Shown in pieces: positions 28,798 to 44,502 of a DNA stretch of 64,000 nt (its first letter is position 1; every line of letters begins with the position of its first letter). Location: assembly GCA_029968055.1 (NCBI GenBank), contig JASCNX010000001.1, positions 682,001 to 746,000 of the forward strand, given 5' to 3'. Under the pieces are notes generated by a model. It was given only the letters and a program-made list of their open reading frames with translations, ran no database searches and was not told where the DNA came from. This stretch comes from Xenophilus aerolatus (lineage in GTDB: Bacteria; Pseudomonadota; Gammaproteobacteria; Burkholderiales; Burkholderiaceae_C). The position numbers and the translations under genes are program-made.

Positions 28798-29901
28798 ATG
28801 AGCATCGAAATTCGCAACGTCAACAAGCGCTTCGGCGACTTCCACGCCCTGCGCGACGTGAGCCTGAACATCGATTCGGGCGAGCTGTTCGCGCTGCTCG
28901 GCCCATCGGGCTGCGGCAAGACCACGCTGCTGCGCATCATCGCGGGGCTGGAGACGGCCGACAGCGGCACGATCCTGTTCTCGGGCGAGGACACCACCGA
29001 CGTGCACGTGCGCGAGCGGCAGGTCGGCTTCGTGTTCCAGCACTACGCGCTGTTCCGCCACATGACGGTGTTCGAGAACGTCGCTTTCGGCCTGCGCATC
29101 AAGCCGCGCGGCCAGCGTCCCAGCGACGCACAGATCAAGGCCAAGGTGCTCGATTTGCTCAAGCTGGTGCAGCTTGACTGGCTGGCCGACCGCTACCCCT
29201 CGCAGCTGTCGGGCGGGCAGCGCCAGCGCATCGCCCTGGCGCGCGCGCTGGCCGTCGAGCCCAAGGTGCTGCTGCTCGACGAGCCCTTCGGCGCGCTCGA
29301 CGCCAAGGTGCGCAAGGAACTGCGCCGCTGGCTGCGCCGCCTGCACGACGAATTGCACGTCACCTCGATCTTCGTCACGCACGACCAGGAGGAGGCGCTC
29401 GAGGTGGCCGACCGCGTGGTGCTGATGAACGCGGGCCGCATCGAGCAGGTCGGCTCCCCGCAGGACGTCTGGGACCACCCGGCCAGCCCCTTCGTCTACG
29501 GCTTCCTGGGCGACGTCAACCTCTTCCACGGCCGCGCCCACCAGGGTGAGGTCGAGGTGCAGGGCGTGCGCATCGCCTCGGCCGAGGCGAACACCGCCGA
29601 GGACGCCAAGGCCTTGGCCTATGTGCGTCCGCACGACTTCGACATCACCCGCTTCGTGCCGGGCGGCGGGCATGCGCAGGGGATTGTGGCTACCATCGGC
29701 CGCGCCATCGTGGTCGGGCCGATCGCGCGCATGGAACTCGAACCGGTCGAACCGAATCCTGACAATCCGGGTTCCGGGAACATCATCGAGGCGCAGATTT
29801 CTGCGCAGCAGTTCCGGGAGCAGGGCCTGCGCGAAGGGGACACCGTGGTGGCCAGCCCGCGCAAGGCGCGTGTCTTCGTCGAGCAAGGATCAGGGATATG
29901 A
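28798..29901 (+). CDS. cysA: Sulfate ABC transporter ATPase CysA
   Basis: A 367-residue ATPase with a C-terminal TOBE-like regulatory part. Walker A is GPSGCGKTT (residues 35-43), the Q-loop FQHYALF, the signature LSGGQRQR, Walker [13 protein letters not shown] and the H-loop THDQEEA. After residue 235 come the CysA-specific [10 protein letters not shown] and YVRPHDFDI segments. It powers the CysTW channel with Sbp. The stop overlaps the dsbB start by four bases. Confidence 0.94.
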   Translation: MSIEIRNVNKRFGDFHALRDVSLNIDSGELFALLGPSGCGKTTLLRIIAGLETADSGTILFSGEDTTDVHVRERQVGFVFQHYALFRHMTVFENVAFGLRIKPRGQRPSDAQIKAKVLDLLKLVQLDWLADRYPSQLSGGQRQRIALARALAVEPKVLLLDEPFGALDAKVRKELRRWLRRLHDELHVTSIFVTHDQEEALEVADRVVLMNAGRIEQVGSPQDVWDHPASPFVYGFLGDVNLFHGRAHQGEVEVQGVRIASAEANTAEDAKALAYVRPHDFDITRFVPGGGHAQGIVATIGRAIVVGPIARMELEPVEPNPDNPGSGNIIEAQISAQQFREQGLREGDTVVASPRKARVFVEQGSGI

Positions 29902-30419
29902 CATCGATTTTCGGCGCCCCGCGCCGCACCTACTGGCTGATCTGCATCGCCTGCGTGGCGATGCTCGCCTTCGGCATGTACCTGCAGCATGTCGTCGGCC
30001 TGGAGCCGTGCCCCATGTGCGTGGTGCAGCGGTACGCCCTCGTGCTGGTCGCCGTGTTCGCCGCGCTGGCGGGCGCGACGGACCGCATCGGCCTGCAGAA
30101 GACCTGGGGCGGGCTGGGCCTGCTGTTCGCCATCGGCGGGGCCTACACGGCGGCCCGCCAGACCTGGCTGCAATGGCACCCGCCGGAGTTCGCGAGCTGC
30201 GGCCGCGACATCTACGGGATGATCGAGACCTTCCCGCTGCAGCGGGCCATCCCGATGATCTTCAAGGGCAGCGGGGACTGCAGCAAGGTGGACTGGACCT
30301 TCCTGGGCCTGTCGATCGCCAATTGGTCCTTCATCTGCTTCGTGGTCTTCGCACTGGTCATCCTGGGCCTGCTGGTCGGCCGTGGCAACCAGCCGGCCAA
30401 GCGCTTCGTGACGGCCTGA
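29898..30419 (+). CDS. dsbB: Disulfide bond formation protein B
   Basis: A 173-residue inner-membrane quinone reductase that reoxidises DsbA. It has four hydrophobic helices and the two periplasmic cysteine pairs: C38/C41 in LEPCPMC and C101/C128 in FASCGRD and GSGDCSK. The ubiquinone-binding VQR follows the first pair. The ATG overlaps the cysA stop, so it is read with the sulfate operon, and a terminator ends the operon 30 bases later. Confidence 0.92.
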   Translation: MTSIFGAPRRTYWLICIACVAMLAFGMYLQHVVGLEPCPMCVVQRYALVLVAVFAALAGATDRIGLQKTWGGLGLLFAIGGAYTAARQTWLQWHPPEFASCGRDIYGMIETFPLQRAIPMIFKGSGDCSKVDWTFLGLSIANWSFICFVVFALVILGLLVGRGNQPAKRFVTA

Positions 30420-30448
30420 GCCGGACGGTCGCCTCGCGGCCCAAAAGA

Positions 30449-30474
30449 AAAACACCGCCTTCGGGCGGTGTTTT
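30449..30474 (+). terminator. Intrinsic terminator after dsbB
   Basis: Stem AAACACCGCC / GGCGGTGTTT with a TTCG tetraloop, an A-run before and TTTTCGTT after. It closes the peroxiredoxin-to-dsbB transcription unit and, because of the flanking A-run, could also stop minus-strand transcripts from the ParA-like gene. Confidence 0.85.
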
Positions 30475-30494
30475 CGTTGGTGCCAGGTGGGCGG

Positions 30495-31187
30495 TCAGAG
30501 CGGCAGCGTGTCGAAGGCCGCGTAGGCCTGCGCCAGCCAGCTCTTGACGCGCTGGCGCTCCAGAAGGCCCAGCGCATCGGGTCCTTCCTTGTCGTTCACG
30601 GCCTTCCAGAAGCTGGTGTTGCGGTTGTCGATCTTGCGCATGCTGGCCTCCTGCAGGCGCGGCAGCGAGATGACGCGCGCGCCCTGGGCCGTGGCCTTGG
30701 CCAGCGACTGCGAGCCGAGCATGAGCGCGAAGTCGCTGCCGCGGCCGTAGTTCTGCACCACGACGTAGTTGGCGCGGCTGCCGAAGGTGTCGACCAGCTT
30801 GCCAAGCAGGTCGCTCGAATCGCGGCCGTCGTCCATGACGTGCCAGAAGTTCACGTGGACGCCGATCTCGGCGAAGACGTCGAAGAGCTGCGATTCCTCG
30901 ATCCAGCGCGCCAGCGGCGCCAGCGTCTGGGCCGCCATGTCGACGATCACGCTCTGCTGCGGGTTTGTCTCGAAGCCGTTGACCACGCTGTCCAGGCCCT
31001 CGAAGCTGTCCACGGCCACGGGCGAGGCAAAGCCTTCGTAGAAGCGGGTGAAGGAGTTGTGCGAACGGTCGGTGTCGTAGCCCACGAAGGGCCGGCTGTG
31101 GTCGATGAAGTACTGGGCCAGCAGGCGCGAGGTGACCGACTTGCCGACGCCGCCTTTTTCGCCGCCGATGAAATTGAGGGAGCTCAT
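30495..31187 (-). CDS. ParA-like P-loop ATPase
   Basis: A 230-residue protein of the MinD/ParA/CobQ superfamily. The deviant Walker A GGEKGGVGKS lies at residues 8-17 with both lysines, followed by VGYDTDRSHNSF. It differs from chromosomal ParA and MinD and resembles small stand-alone ATPases found on plasmids and islands. No ParB-like partner is adjacent. It lies 80 bases after hipA in the same direction. The frame stays open far upstream, but only the ATG at 31187 begins the domain. Function unknown. Confidence 0.75.
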   Translation of the reverse strand: MSSLNFIGGEKGGVGKSVTSRLLAQYFIDHSRPFVGYDTDRSHNSFTRFYEGFASPVAVDSFEGLDSVVNGFETNPQQSVIVDMAAQTLAPLARWIEESQLFDVFAEIGVHVNFWHVMDDGRDSSDLLGKLVDTFGSRANYVVVQNYGRGSDFALMLGSQSLAKATAQGARVISLPRLQEASMRKIDNRNTSFWKAVNDKEGPDALGLLERQRVKSWLAQAYAAFDTLPL

Positions 31188-31267
31188 GGATGGGGGAGAG
31201 GAAGTCCGAAGGGTTGGAAGGCGACGGCGCGGCGGGCGTGCGCGGCGTCGGGGAAAGCGCGCCGATT

Positions 31268-32569
31268 CTAGGAGCGTGCCCGTGACACGCTGTGCAGCAA
31301 AGTGTGTGCCGCCCAGCGGGCCTGCAGCCGTGCCTTCCAGGCATCGGGCAGGGTGGAGGCTTCGAGCATCTCCGGCCAGCGTGCCTTGGCGAGGCGGGCC
31401 GTCTCGGTGATGGTCTTGCGCACGAGCGGCTCGTGCAGGCCGGCCGAGAAGCAGAAGGCGCGCACGTTGGTGGGTGTGAACAGCGTGCCGCGCCGCGTGG
31501 CCGGCGCGGTGCCGCGTGCGGGCGGCAGCAGCGGCAGGGCATGGCCCTCGGCGCCCTGCATCGCGGCGTAGGCCACGATGTCGTAGGCGGGCGCGAGTCG
31601 CGGCGCCGTGCCATCCGGGTAGAGCACGCCGAAGTTCTTCAGGTGCGCGTCGGGGTTGCCGAGCAGTTCGTTGACCACCAGCCGGCGCACCAGCTCCAGC
31701 GCGGCCTCGTCGCCCAGCGACGGGAAGGCCCGCATGGCCAGCGCCATCGCGAGGTAGCTGGCGCCGTACTTGTCTTGCGGATCGATGGCGAGCACCTGCG
31801 CGAAGTCCTCGAAATGGATGCGGCGCGCGCCGTCGCGGTCGAAGCGCGTGACGGCGAGGAACTCGGGCTCGTCCGGCAGTGCGTAGCTGTGCTCCGCATG
31901 GATGGCCGACAGCGGCGCCAGCTCGGCATGGCAGACCGTCACGCCCGCTGCGGCGGCCATCTGGAGCGACAGCATCTCCAGTTGCGGCATGTGCGGCCGG
32001 CCGACCAGCGGCAGCTTGGCGATCACCCGCGTGCTGGCGCCGGCGCGCGTGCGCGCGGTGTAGCGCCCGCCCTGTCGGGCCAGGCCCAGCTTGGGCTGCA
32101 CGCCAGACACCGAGATGCCCTGCGGCAGCGGGTTGGCCACCACCGACATCTCCAGCGCGTCCTGGTCCTGGGTGACCAGGCGCTGCAGGGTGGGGCGGTC
32201 CACCTCCACCGGCCTGGCGCTCACGGCGCCGGGCAGGTCGCCGCCGCAGGCGGCCAGGAGCTCGAAGTGGTCGTCCTCCCGACAGCCGCGCAATTGCGCG
32301 ATGTGGCTGCGCAGCACGCCTTCGGGCAGCAGGTTCTGGAACCAGGCCGGCAGGCGGCCGCCCTGTGCGTTGAAGAGCGGGTTCTTCAGGTCGGACCACA
32401 GCGCGGATTGCGTGGCGACGTCGCTGGCGAGCATGGACAGCGACAGCACCGCCTCGGGCGGGCTCGCGACGACGGCCGGTTCGGCCACGAAGCGGCACAG
32501 GTCGCCGTACTGGAACAGCTTGCCCCAGCGGTGCCCGGCGAGGGCGATCTCGAGGATCTTGACGTTCAT
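31268..32569 (-). CDS. hipA: HipA-type serine/threonine kinase toxin
   Basis: A 433-residue HipA-family kinase. The N-terminal couple_hipA domain (about residues 1-110) is followed by GVQPKLGLA, the P-loop-like segment, and the catalytic NPDAHLKNFGVLYPDG and metal-binding APAYDIVAY motifs. In E. coli HipA phosphorylates GltX, stalling translation and inducing persistence. The start at 32569 overlaps the stop of the antitoxin gene by four bases. No frameshift is seen and the catalytic residues are intact. Confidence 0.87.
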   Translation of the reverse strand: MNVKILEIALAGHRWGKLFQYGDLCRFVAEPAVVASPPEAVLSLSMLASDVATQSALWSDLKNPLFNAQGGRLPAWFQNLLPEGVLRSHIAQLRGCREDDHFELLAACGGDLPGAVSARPVEVDRPTLQRLVTQDQDALEMSVVANPLPQGISVSGVQPKLGLARQGGRYTARTRAGASTRVIAKLPLVGRPHMPQLEMLSLQMAAAAGVTVCHAELAPLSAIHAEHSYALPDEPEFLAVTRFDRDGARRIHFEDFAQVLAIDPQDKYGASYLAMALAMRAFPSLGDEAALELVRRLVVNELLGNPDAHLKNFGVLYPDGTAPRLAPAYDIVAYAAMQGAEGHALPLLPPARGTAPATRRGTLFTPTNVRAFCFSAGLHEPLVRKTITETARLAKARWPEMLEASTLPDAWKARLQARWAAHTLLHSVSRARS

Positions 32570-32901
32570 CGCGGGCTCCGGCGCGGGACCGTCGACGGCG
32601 CGGGCGGGGTGTCGGCGCGTGCAGTCGCCAGCGCGTCGCCGATGCGCGTGCCCACCGGCCGGTACGCCGCATCGCCGGCCGGCACAACGGCGGCGCCGAA
32701 GCCCTTGGGCACGAGCTGGAGTTCCATGTCCAGCGCATCGACCAACGCCAGCAGCGACGACAGTTGCGGATTGCCCTGCGCCCCGAGCGCGTTGCGGATG
32801 GAGCGCTCGGTCAGGCCGGCGCGCTCGGCCACCTGCTGACCCGTGAGGCCGAGGGCGGCGCGCTGGCGGGCCAGACGTTGGAGCAGGTCCTTCTTGTCCA
32901 C
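32566..32901 (-). CDS. hipB: HipB-type XRE antitoxin/repressor
   Basis: A 111-residue protein with an N-terminal Cro/C1 helix-turn-helix (LARQRAALGLTGQQVAERAG then LTERSIRNALGAQGN; residues 9-45) and a Pro/Ser/Arg-rich disordered tail of 40 residues. It would bind its own promoter and restrain HipA. It precedes and overlaps hipA (ATGA), the standard order. Upstream are two GGAAACA repeats. Confidence 0.85.
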   Translation of the reverse strand: MDKKDLLQRLARQRAALGLTGQQVAERAGLTERSIRNALGAQGNPQLSSLLALVDALDMELQLVPKGFGAAVVPAGDAAYRPVGTRIGDALATARADTPPAPSTVPRRSPR

Positions 32902-32937
32902 GGAAACATATTACCGCAATCGGGCAAAAAGGAAACA
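32902..32937. promoter_or_regulatory. Direct repeat upstream of hipB
   Basis: GGAAACA occurs at 32902-32908 and 32931-32937, 29 bases apart start to start, directly before the hipB start on the minus strand. The intervening TATTACCGCAATCG is AT-richer than its surroundings. Candidate autoregulatory sites for HipB; the E. coli hip operator TATCC-N8-GGATA is not present. Confidence 0.35.
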
Positions 32938-32970
32938 AAGTTCCGGGTCAGCTGGCAGCGCAGACGCGGC

Positions 32971-33735
32971 TCAGCGCTGCACCATCTGCAGGAAGGGCCC
33001 CAGGCTGCCCATCAGCCAGTTCTGGCTGAAGTCCAGCGCCGCGCGGCGGTATTTCTCGTCGGCCTGCGCGGCCAGCAGGTCCAGGCGGCCGACCACCTTC
33101 GACAGCTCGCGATCGACCACCAGGTTGCGCCCACGGTCGCTGATCTCGGTCGACAGCAGCAGGGGATGGCCGTCGGGGCCGGTGCGCGAGCTCAGCAGCC
33201 AGAGCGAGATCTCGAAGTTGCGCGCAGCGCGGTAGGCGTTCTCGGCGCTCACGCCGTCGATCATGGTCTGCTGCCAGGTGTCGCCATTGGCCTGCTTGAT
33301 CATTGCGGCCCACCCCACCACCAGCGCCGCGACCCGGTCGCCCTGGTAGGCCGGTGCCGGCCCGGTCTCGAAGGCCATGCGCACCGCATCGATGCTGGTG
33401 GCACCGCGCAGTTCGGGCAGCGGCTTGTCGTTGTGGATCGCATCCCAGGTGCGGGTGATGGCGTCGTCCGCGCTGGTGGCCCATTTGCGCCACTCGCGCG
33501 GGTTGCGGCGGTACAGCGACAGCTGCGCACGCTGCACCGACTGCAGGTTGTCGCGCAGCGCCAGGTTGGCGATGCGGTTGGTGCCCGACTGGAGCCATTC
33601 GCGCCTTTCGTAGGGTTCGGCGCGCTGCGTGTCGGTGAAGGTGCTCGCGCAGCCCGCGAGCACCATCGCCAGCGACAGCGCCAGGCAGGCGTGGTACCGA
33701 GCGCGGGACGGGAGGGAGGAGGCCGGGGAGCGCAT
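32971..33735 (-). CDS. Hypothetical lipoprotein
   Basis: A 254-residue lipoprotein: signal segment ACLALSLAMV with lipobox LAGC, then an alpha-helical domain rich in Arg, Trp and Ala (REWRKWATSADDAI, TWDAIHNDK, DAVRMAFETGP). No family was recognised. The arrangement suggests a periplasmic helical protein attached to a membrane. The start at 33735 gives a normal signal; GAGG lies very close to it. It is divergent from smc with 96 bases between them. Confidence 0.7.
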   Translation of the reverse strand: MRSPASSLPSRARYHACLALSLAMVLAGCASTFTDTQRAEPYERREWLQSGTNRIANLALRDNLQSVQRAQLSLYRRNPREWRKWATSADDAITRTWDAIHNDKPLPELRGATSIDAVRMAFETGPAPAYQGDRVAALVVGWAAMIKQANGDTWQQTMIDGVSAENAYRAARNFEISLWLLSSRTGPDGHPLLLSTEISDRGRNLVVDRELSKVVGRLDLLAAQADEKYRRAALDFSQNWLMGSLGPFLQMVQR

Positions 33736-33831
33736 ACCTCGCACGTTATCATCGCCCGGCCGGGCGGCAGCGCATCGCCGCGTGCATTTTTCCTTACAAA
33801 TCAATACCTTGGCTTCCAAAGCCGATCCGCC

Positions 33832-37347
<3,516 letters not shown>

Positions 37348-37393
37348 CCGCCGCGCGCCCAAGGGTCATTTTTTCGCTCGCACAACAATTCGA

Positions 37394-40721
<3,328 letters not shown>

Positions 40722-40827
40722 GCTTTACCTGACTTTTACCGGGGGTTACCCGCACTCAGGGAATTGGCTGCCAAGCTGGCGGTCAGACAGGCATAACAGG
40801 GCCGAAGCGCCCGAAGGAGAAACGAGC

Positions 40828-41250
40828 ATGGTTCGATCCCGTATGGTTGCGTTGAGCGTCGGCGCCGGTGCGCTGGTGCTGCTGGGCGGTTGCGTGGCCT
40901 CCGGGCCGCCGGTGTACGGCGACTACCCGGTCTACCCGGCGGTCGGCCCCACCGTGTACCCGGCACCGGGCTATGTCGACATCGACGTCTATTCGCGGCC
41001 CAACTACTACTACGGTGGCCGGCCCTATTACGCGCCGCGGCCGGGCTATGCGCCAAGGCCCGGCTACCCGGCCTACGGGCCTGGCTATGGCCGTGGCCCC
41101 TATGCAGGAGCCCCGCGGCCGGGGTATCCGGGGCGTCCGGGTGCAGGCGCGGGACCGGTGCCACGCGGCCCGGCCATGATCGCGCCGCCGACGCACGCCA
41201 ACCAGCTGCGCGTGCCGGCGCCGAGTTCCGACAACGGTACCAAGCCTTGA
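40828..41250 (+). CDS. Tyr/Gly/Pro-rich small lipoprotein
   Basis: A 140-residue lipoprotein: signal VGAGALVL with lipobox LLGGC (Cys about residue 22), then repeats built from Tyr, Pro and Gly ([34 protein letters not shown]). Low complexity; related small proteins occur widely in Burkholderiales with no known role. AAGGAG lies 8 bases before the ATG. In the 106 bases upstream TTACC occurs three times (about 40735-40750), which may be part of its control region. Confidence 0.75.
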   Translation: MVRSRMVALSVGAGALVLLGGCVASGPPVYGDYPVYPAVGPTVYPAPGYVDIDVYSRPNYYYGGRPYYAPRPGYAPRPGYPAYGPGYGRGPYAGAPRPGYPGRPGAGAGPVPRGPAMIAPPTHANQLRVPAPSSDNGTKP

Positions 41251-41275
41251 CGGCGGCTTGCGCCACAATGCCGGC

Positions 41276-41815
41276 GTGACCATTCGCGACATTCTCAAGA
41301 TGGGCGACCCCCGCCTGCTGCGCATCGCGCAGCCCGTGGCCGCCTTCGATACCGACGAACTGCACCTGCTGGTGCGCGACATGTTCGAGACCATGCATGC
41401 GGTGAACGGCGCGGGTTTGGCCGCACCGCAGATCGGCGTCGACCAGCAGGTGGTGATCTTCGGCACCGACGCGCCCAACCCCCGCTACCCCGATGCACCC
41501 GTGGTGCCCCGCACGGTGCTCGTCAATCCTGTGATCGAGCCCATCGGCGACGAGGAAGAGGAAGGCTGGGAAGGCTGCCTGTCGGTGCCCGGCCTGCGCG
41601 GCGTGGTGCCGCGCTTCGCACACATCCGCTACACCGGCTTCGACCCCTACGGCGACCCGGTCGACCGCACCGTCGACGGCTTCCATGCCCGCGTCGTCCA
41701 GCACGAGGTCGACCACCTGCTGGGCAAGCTGTACCCGATGCGGGTGCGCGACTTCAGCCGCTTCGGCTTCACCGAAGTCCTGTTCCCGGGCCTCGACGCC
41801 AGCGACGACGACTGA
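41276..41815 (+). CDS. def: Peptide deformylase
   Basis: A 179-residue metallo-hydrolase that removes the formyl group from nascent proteins. All three motifs are present: [10 protein letters not shown] (residues 46-54), EGCLSVPG with metal ligand C101, and QHEVDHLLG with ligands H143 and H147 and catalytic E144. The GTG at 41276 gives the normal N-terminus ([15 protein letters not shown]); a TTG six codons earlier is possible. Stands alone here rather than next to fmt. Confidence 0.93.
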   Translation: MTIRDILKMGDPRLLRIAQPVAAFDTDELHLLVRDMFETMHAVNGAGLAAPQIGVDQQVVIFGTDAPNPRYPDAPVVPRTVLVNPVIEPIGDEEEEGWEGCLSVPGLRGVVPRFAHIRYTGFDPYGDPVDRTVDGFHARVVQHEVDHLLGKLYPMRVRDFSRFGFTEVLFPGLDASDDD

Positions 41816-41836
41816 TTCCTGCGCAGTGCAAGAAAG

Positions 41837-41859
41837 AACGGCCTGCGATGCAGGCCGTT
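41837..41859 (-). terminator. Terminator hairpin between def and doxX
   Basis: Nine-bp stem AACGGCCTG / CAGGCCGTT with a CGATG loop. On the minus strand it is followed by CTTTCTTGC, a good T-run, so it most likely ends the DoxX transcript; on the plus strand the run is poor. Confidence 0.7.
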
Positions 41860-41883
41860 GTCATGTGCAGGCGCCGTCCGGGC

Positions 41884-42279
41884 TCAGTTGAAGCGTCCGC
41901 CGATGCCGATGCGTCCGCCGCCGAGGAAGGCCACCGCGAGCGCCGAGAACAGGAACATGCCCTGCAGTTCCAGCGCCCAGCCGCCCTGGTTGTTGAGCGC
42001 CGCGAGCTCCTTGGTGTGCACCAGCCAGAGGGCCACCAGCATGTTGATCACCACCACCCACGCGGCCGGCCGCGTGAACAGCCCGACGATCAGCAGCACG
42101 GGCGCCACGATCTCGCCGATGTAGACCAGGTACGCGGTAGCGGCCGGCAGCCCGTGCGAGGCGAGCATGCCGCCGATGCCACCCACCCCCGTGTGCAGCT
42201 TGGCGATGCCGTGCAGCAGGATGAGTACGCCCAGGGCGACACGCAGGATCAGTTTGCCGAAGTCGTCGGATTTGGTCAT
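41884..42279 (-). CDS. DoxX family membrane protein
   Basis: A 131-residue inner-membrane protein with four hydrophobic helices. LILRVALGVLILLHGIAKL (first helix with the conserved HG-KL) and YIGEIVAPVLLIVGLFTR are typical of DoxX. Family members are linked to oxidoreductase or thiol stress functions, but no specific role is known. Divergent from the amino-acid binding protein gene, with 175 bases between. Confidence 0.85.
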   Translation of the reverse strand: MTKSDDFGKLILRVALGVLILLHGIAKLHTGVGGIGGMLASHGLPAATAYLVYIGEIVAPVLLIVGLFTRPAAWVVVINMLVALWLVHTKELAALNNQGGWALELQGMFLFSALAVAFLGGGRIGIGGRFN

Positions 42280-42454
42280 GTGTTTTTCGTCAACGTTAGT
42301 GGGTCACGGGGCCGAATGGTAGTGAAACTCGCTGCGCGGCGATACCGCGAATGCGGGCGACGGCGAGGCATAAGCAACGCACCGGACTGTCTTTGTCAGG
42401 CGCGATGTGCGCCCCGTACACTGCCGCGGTCCACAGTCACCGGAAGCACGCCTC

Positions 42455-43492
42455 ATGACCCAACGCCCCCTGATTGCCTTCGCAGCCGGCGCCATCGCGC
42501 TGGCGACGACCCTCGCTGCCGCCCCGGCGCACGCCGGCAAGACCCTCGACGCCGTCAAGCAGCGCGGCGCCGTCAAATGCGGCGTGACCAACGGCGTCGC
42601 CGGCTTCTCGGCGCCCGACACGCAGGGCAACTGGTCGGGCCTGGACGTCGACAGCTGCCGGGCCATTGCCGCGGCCGTGCTGGGCGACGCGAAGAAGGTC
42701 GAGTTCGTGCCGCTCAATTCGCAGCAGCGCTTTGCGGCCCTGCAGGCCGGCGAGGTCGACATCCTGGCGCGCAACACCACCTGGAACCTCACCCGCGACG
42801 CCTCGCTGGGTCTGAACTTCACCACCATCAACTACTACGACGGCCAGGGCTTCCTGGTGCCCAAGAAGATCAAGGTGACCAGCGCCAAGCAGCTCAAGGG
42901 CGCGACGATCTGCACGCAGTCGGGCACCACCAACGAGAAGAACGTGGCCGACTGGTCCAAGGCCCAGGGCATTCCCGTCAAGACGGTGGTGTTCGAGAGC
43001 TTCGAGGCCTCGTTCAAGGCCTTCTTCGCCGGGCGCTGCCAGGCCTTCACCACCGACACCTCGGCGCTGGCCGGCCTGCGCAACAAGGAAGCCCCCAACC
43101 CCGACGACTACGTCATCCTGCCCGAGCTGATCTCCAAGGAGCCGCTGGCGCCGGCCGTCAAGCGCGGCGACGACGAGTGGTTCGCGATCGCCAAATGGGT
43201 GCCCAACGCGCTCATCGAAGCCGAGGAGGTCGGCATCACGCAGGCCAACATCGACGAGCTCAAGGGGGCAAGCAAGGACCCGGCCCAGCAGCGTCTGCTG
43301 GGCACGGGCGACGACCTGGGCAAGCTGCTGGGCCTGGACAAGGAATGGTCCTACCGCGCCATCAAGGCCGTGGGCAACTACGGTGAGATCTTCGAGCGCA
43401 ACGTCGGTCCCAAGTCGGTGCTGAAGCTGCCGCGCGGCGCCAACAACCTCTGGAACAAGGGCGGCCTGCTGTACGCACTGCCGGTGCGATGA
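42455..43492 (+). CDS. aapJ: General L-amino acid-binding periplasmic protein
   Basis: A 345-residue binding protein of the AapJ/BztA type. Signal peptide to about residue 27 (ending AAPAHAG), then TLDAVKQRGAVKCGV, GFSAPDTQGNWSGLDVD and LARNTTWNLTRDASLG, which are diagnostic for this family. C-terminal SVLKLPRGANNLWNKGGLLYALPVR ends the gene; the TGA overlaps the next start. It binds many L-amino acids, particularly acidic ones, and passes them to the AapQM channel. Confidence 0.9.
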   Translation: MTQRPLIAFAAGAIALATTLAAAPAHAGKTLDAVKQRGAVKCGVTNGVAGFSAPDTQGNWSGLDVDSCRAIAAAVLGDAKKVEFVPLNSQQRFAALQAGEVDILARNTTWNLTRDASLGLNFTTINYYDGQGFLVPKKIKVTSAKQLKGATICTQSGTTNEKNVADWSKAQGIPVKTVVFESFEASFKAFFAGRCQAFTTDTSALAGLRNKEAPNPDDYVILPELISKEPLAPAVKRGDDEWFAIAKWVPNALIEAEEVGITQANIDELKGASKDPAQQRLLGTGDDLGKLLGLDKEWSYRAIKAVGNYGEIFERNVGPKSVLKLPRGANNLWNKGGLLYALPVR

Positions 43493-44502
43493 GCCGCGCG
43501 GCGCGGCGCGGCGCCGCACCCGGCCACGCGCTGCCCGCGGGCCTGCAGGTCCTGCTGGGCGTGGCGCTCGTCGCCGGCCTGCTGTGGCTGGCGCGCGGCC
43601 TGCCCGGCGTGGCGGGCTTCTGGCGCTGGGCCCATGCCCATTTCGACTTCCTTGCCCAGCCAGCCGGCTTCGGGCTGTCGGAAGGCTGGCTCGCCTTCGA
43701 TTCGGGCGAGCCCTTCTGGCGCGCCTTCCTCGCCGGGCTCGTGAACACGCTGCGCGCGGCGGTCCCAGCGGCCGTGCTCGCGGTGCTGCTGGGCACGCTG
43801 ATCGGCATCGGCCGCCTGGCGCCGCATCGGCTGGTGCGCGGCATCTGCACCGCCTACGTGGAGACGCTGCGCAACGTGCCGCTGCTGGTGCAGTTGCTGA
43901 TGCTGTACTTCGCGCTCACGCAGCTGCTGCCCGACTCGACCGAGCCGCTGCGCATCCTGCCCGGCGTGTGGCTCAGCAAGGGCGGCCTCGCGATGCCCTG
44001 GCCGGTGGCCGAGGAGGGCGCCTTCTGGCCCAGCCGGCTCGACTGGCCGGAGGCGACCAGCTTCAACGTGGTCGGCGGCGCGGCGCTGAGCCCCGAATAC
44101 CTGGCGATCGTGCTCGGCCTGGGCCTCTACACCGCCGCCTTCGTGGCCGAGATCGTGCGCGCGGGCATCCTGTCGGTGTCGGCGGGGCAAAAACTGGCGG
44201 CACGCGCGCTGGGCCTCGTGCCCGGGCAGGAACTGCGGCTCGTCGTGCTGCCCCAGGCACTGCGCGTCATCGTGCCGGCGCTGACCAACCAGCTGCTCAG
44301 CCTCACAAAGAATTCCTCGCTGGCCGTGGCGGTGGGCTATCCCGAACTGGTGTCGGTGGCCAACACCTCGCTCAATTCGACCGGCAAGGCCTTCGAGTGC
44401 ATCGCCATCGTGATGGCCGTGTACCTCGCGCTGTCGCTGCTCATCTCGGCGGCGATGGACGTCTACAACGCCCGCGTGGCGCTGCGCGGGTGGTCGTCGT
44501 GA
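43489..44502 (+). CDS. aapQ: General L-amino acid ABC permease AapQ
   Basis: A 337-residue permease of the His/Glu/Gln family with a long periplasmic insertion, as in AapQ/BztB. TLRNVPLLVQLLMLYF is in the first permease segment, the insert (PDSTEPLRILPGVWLSKGG) follows, and the EAA loop ARALGLVPGQELRLVVLPQA lies near residue 240. The start overlaps the aapJ stop (ATGA), the stop overlaps the aapM start (GTGA). With AapM it forms the channel. Confidence 0.88.
   Translation: MSRAARRGAAPGHALPAGLQVLLGVALVAGLLWLARGLPGVAGFWRWAHAHFDFLAQPAGFGLSEGWLAFDSGEPFWRAFLAGLVNTLRAAVPAAVLAVLLGTLIGIGRLAPHRLVRGICTAYVETLRNVPLLVQLLMLYFALTQLLPDSTEPLRILPGVWLSKGGLAMPWPVAEEGAFWPSRLDWPEATSFNVVGGAALSPEYLAIVLGLGLYTAAFVAEIVRAGILSVSAGQKLAARALGLVPGQELRLVVLPQALRVIVPALTNQLLSLTKNSSLAVAVGYPELVSVANTSLNSTGKAFECIAIVMAVYLALSLLISAAMDVYNARVALRGWSS

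Noticed and set aside
31268-32569. HipA as a degraded pseudogene
   Set aside because: The frame is intact with normal length and the kinase residues are present.
30495-32738. One long minus-strand protein uniting the ParA-like ATPase with upstream sequence
   Set aside because: The upstream 517 codons are a shifted-frame reading of hipA; the ATPase domain starts at its own ATG (31187).
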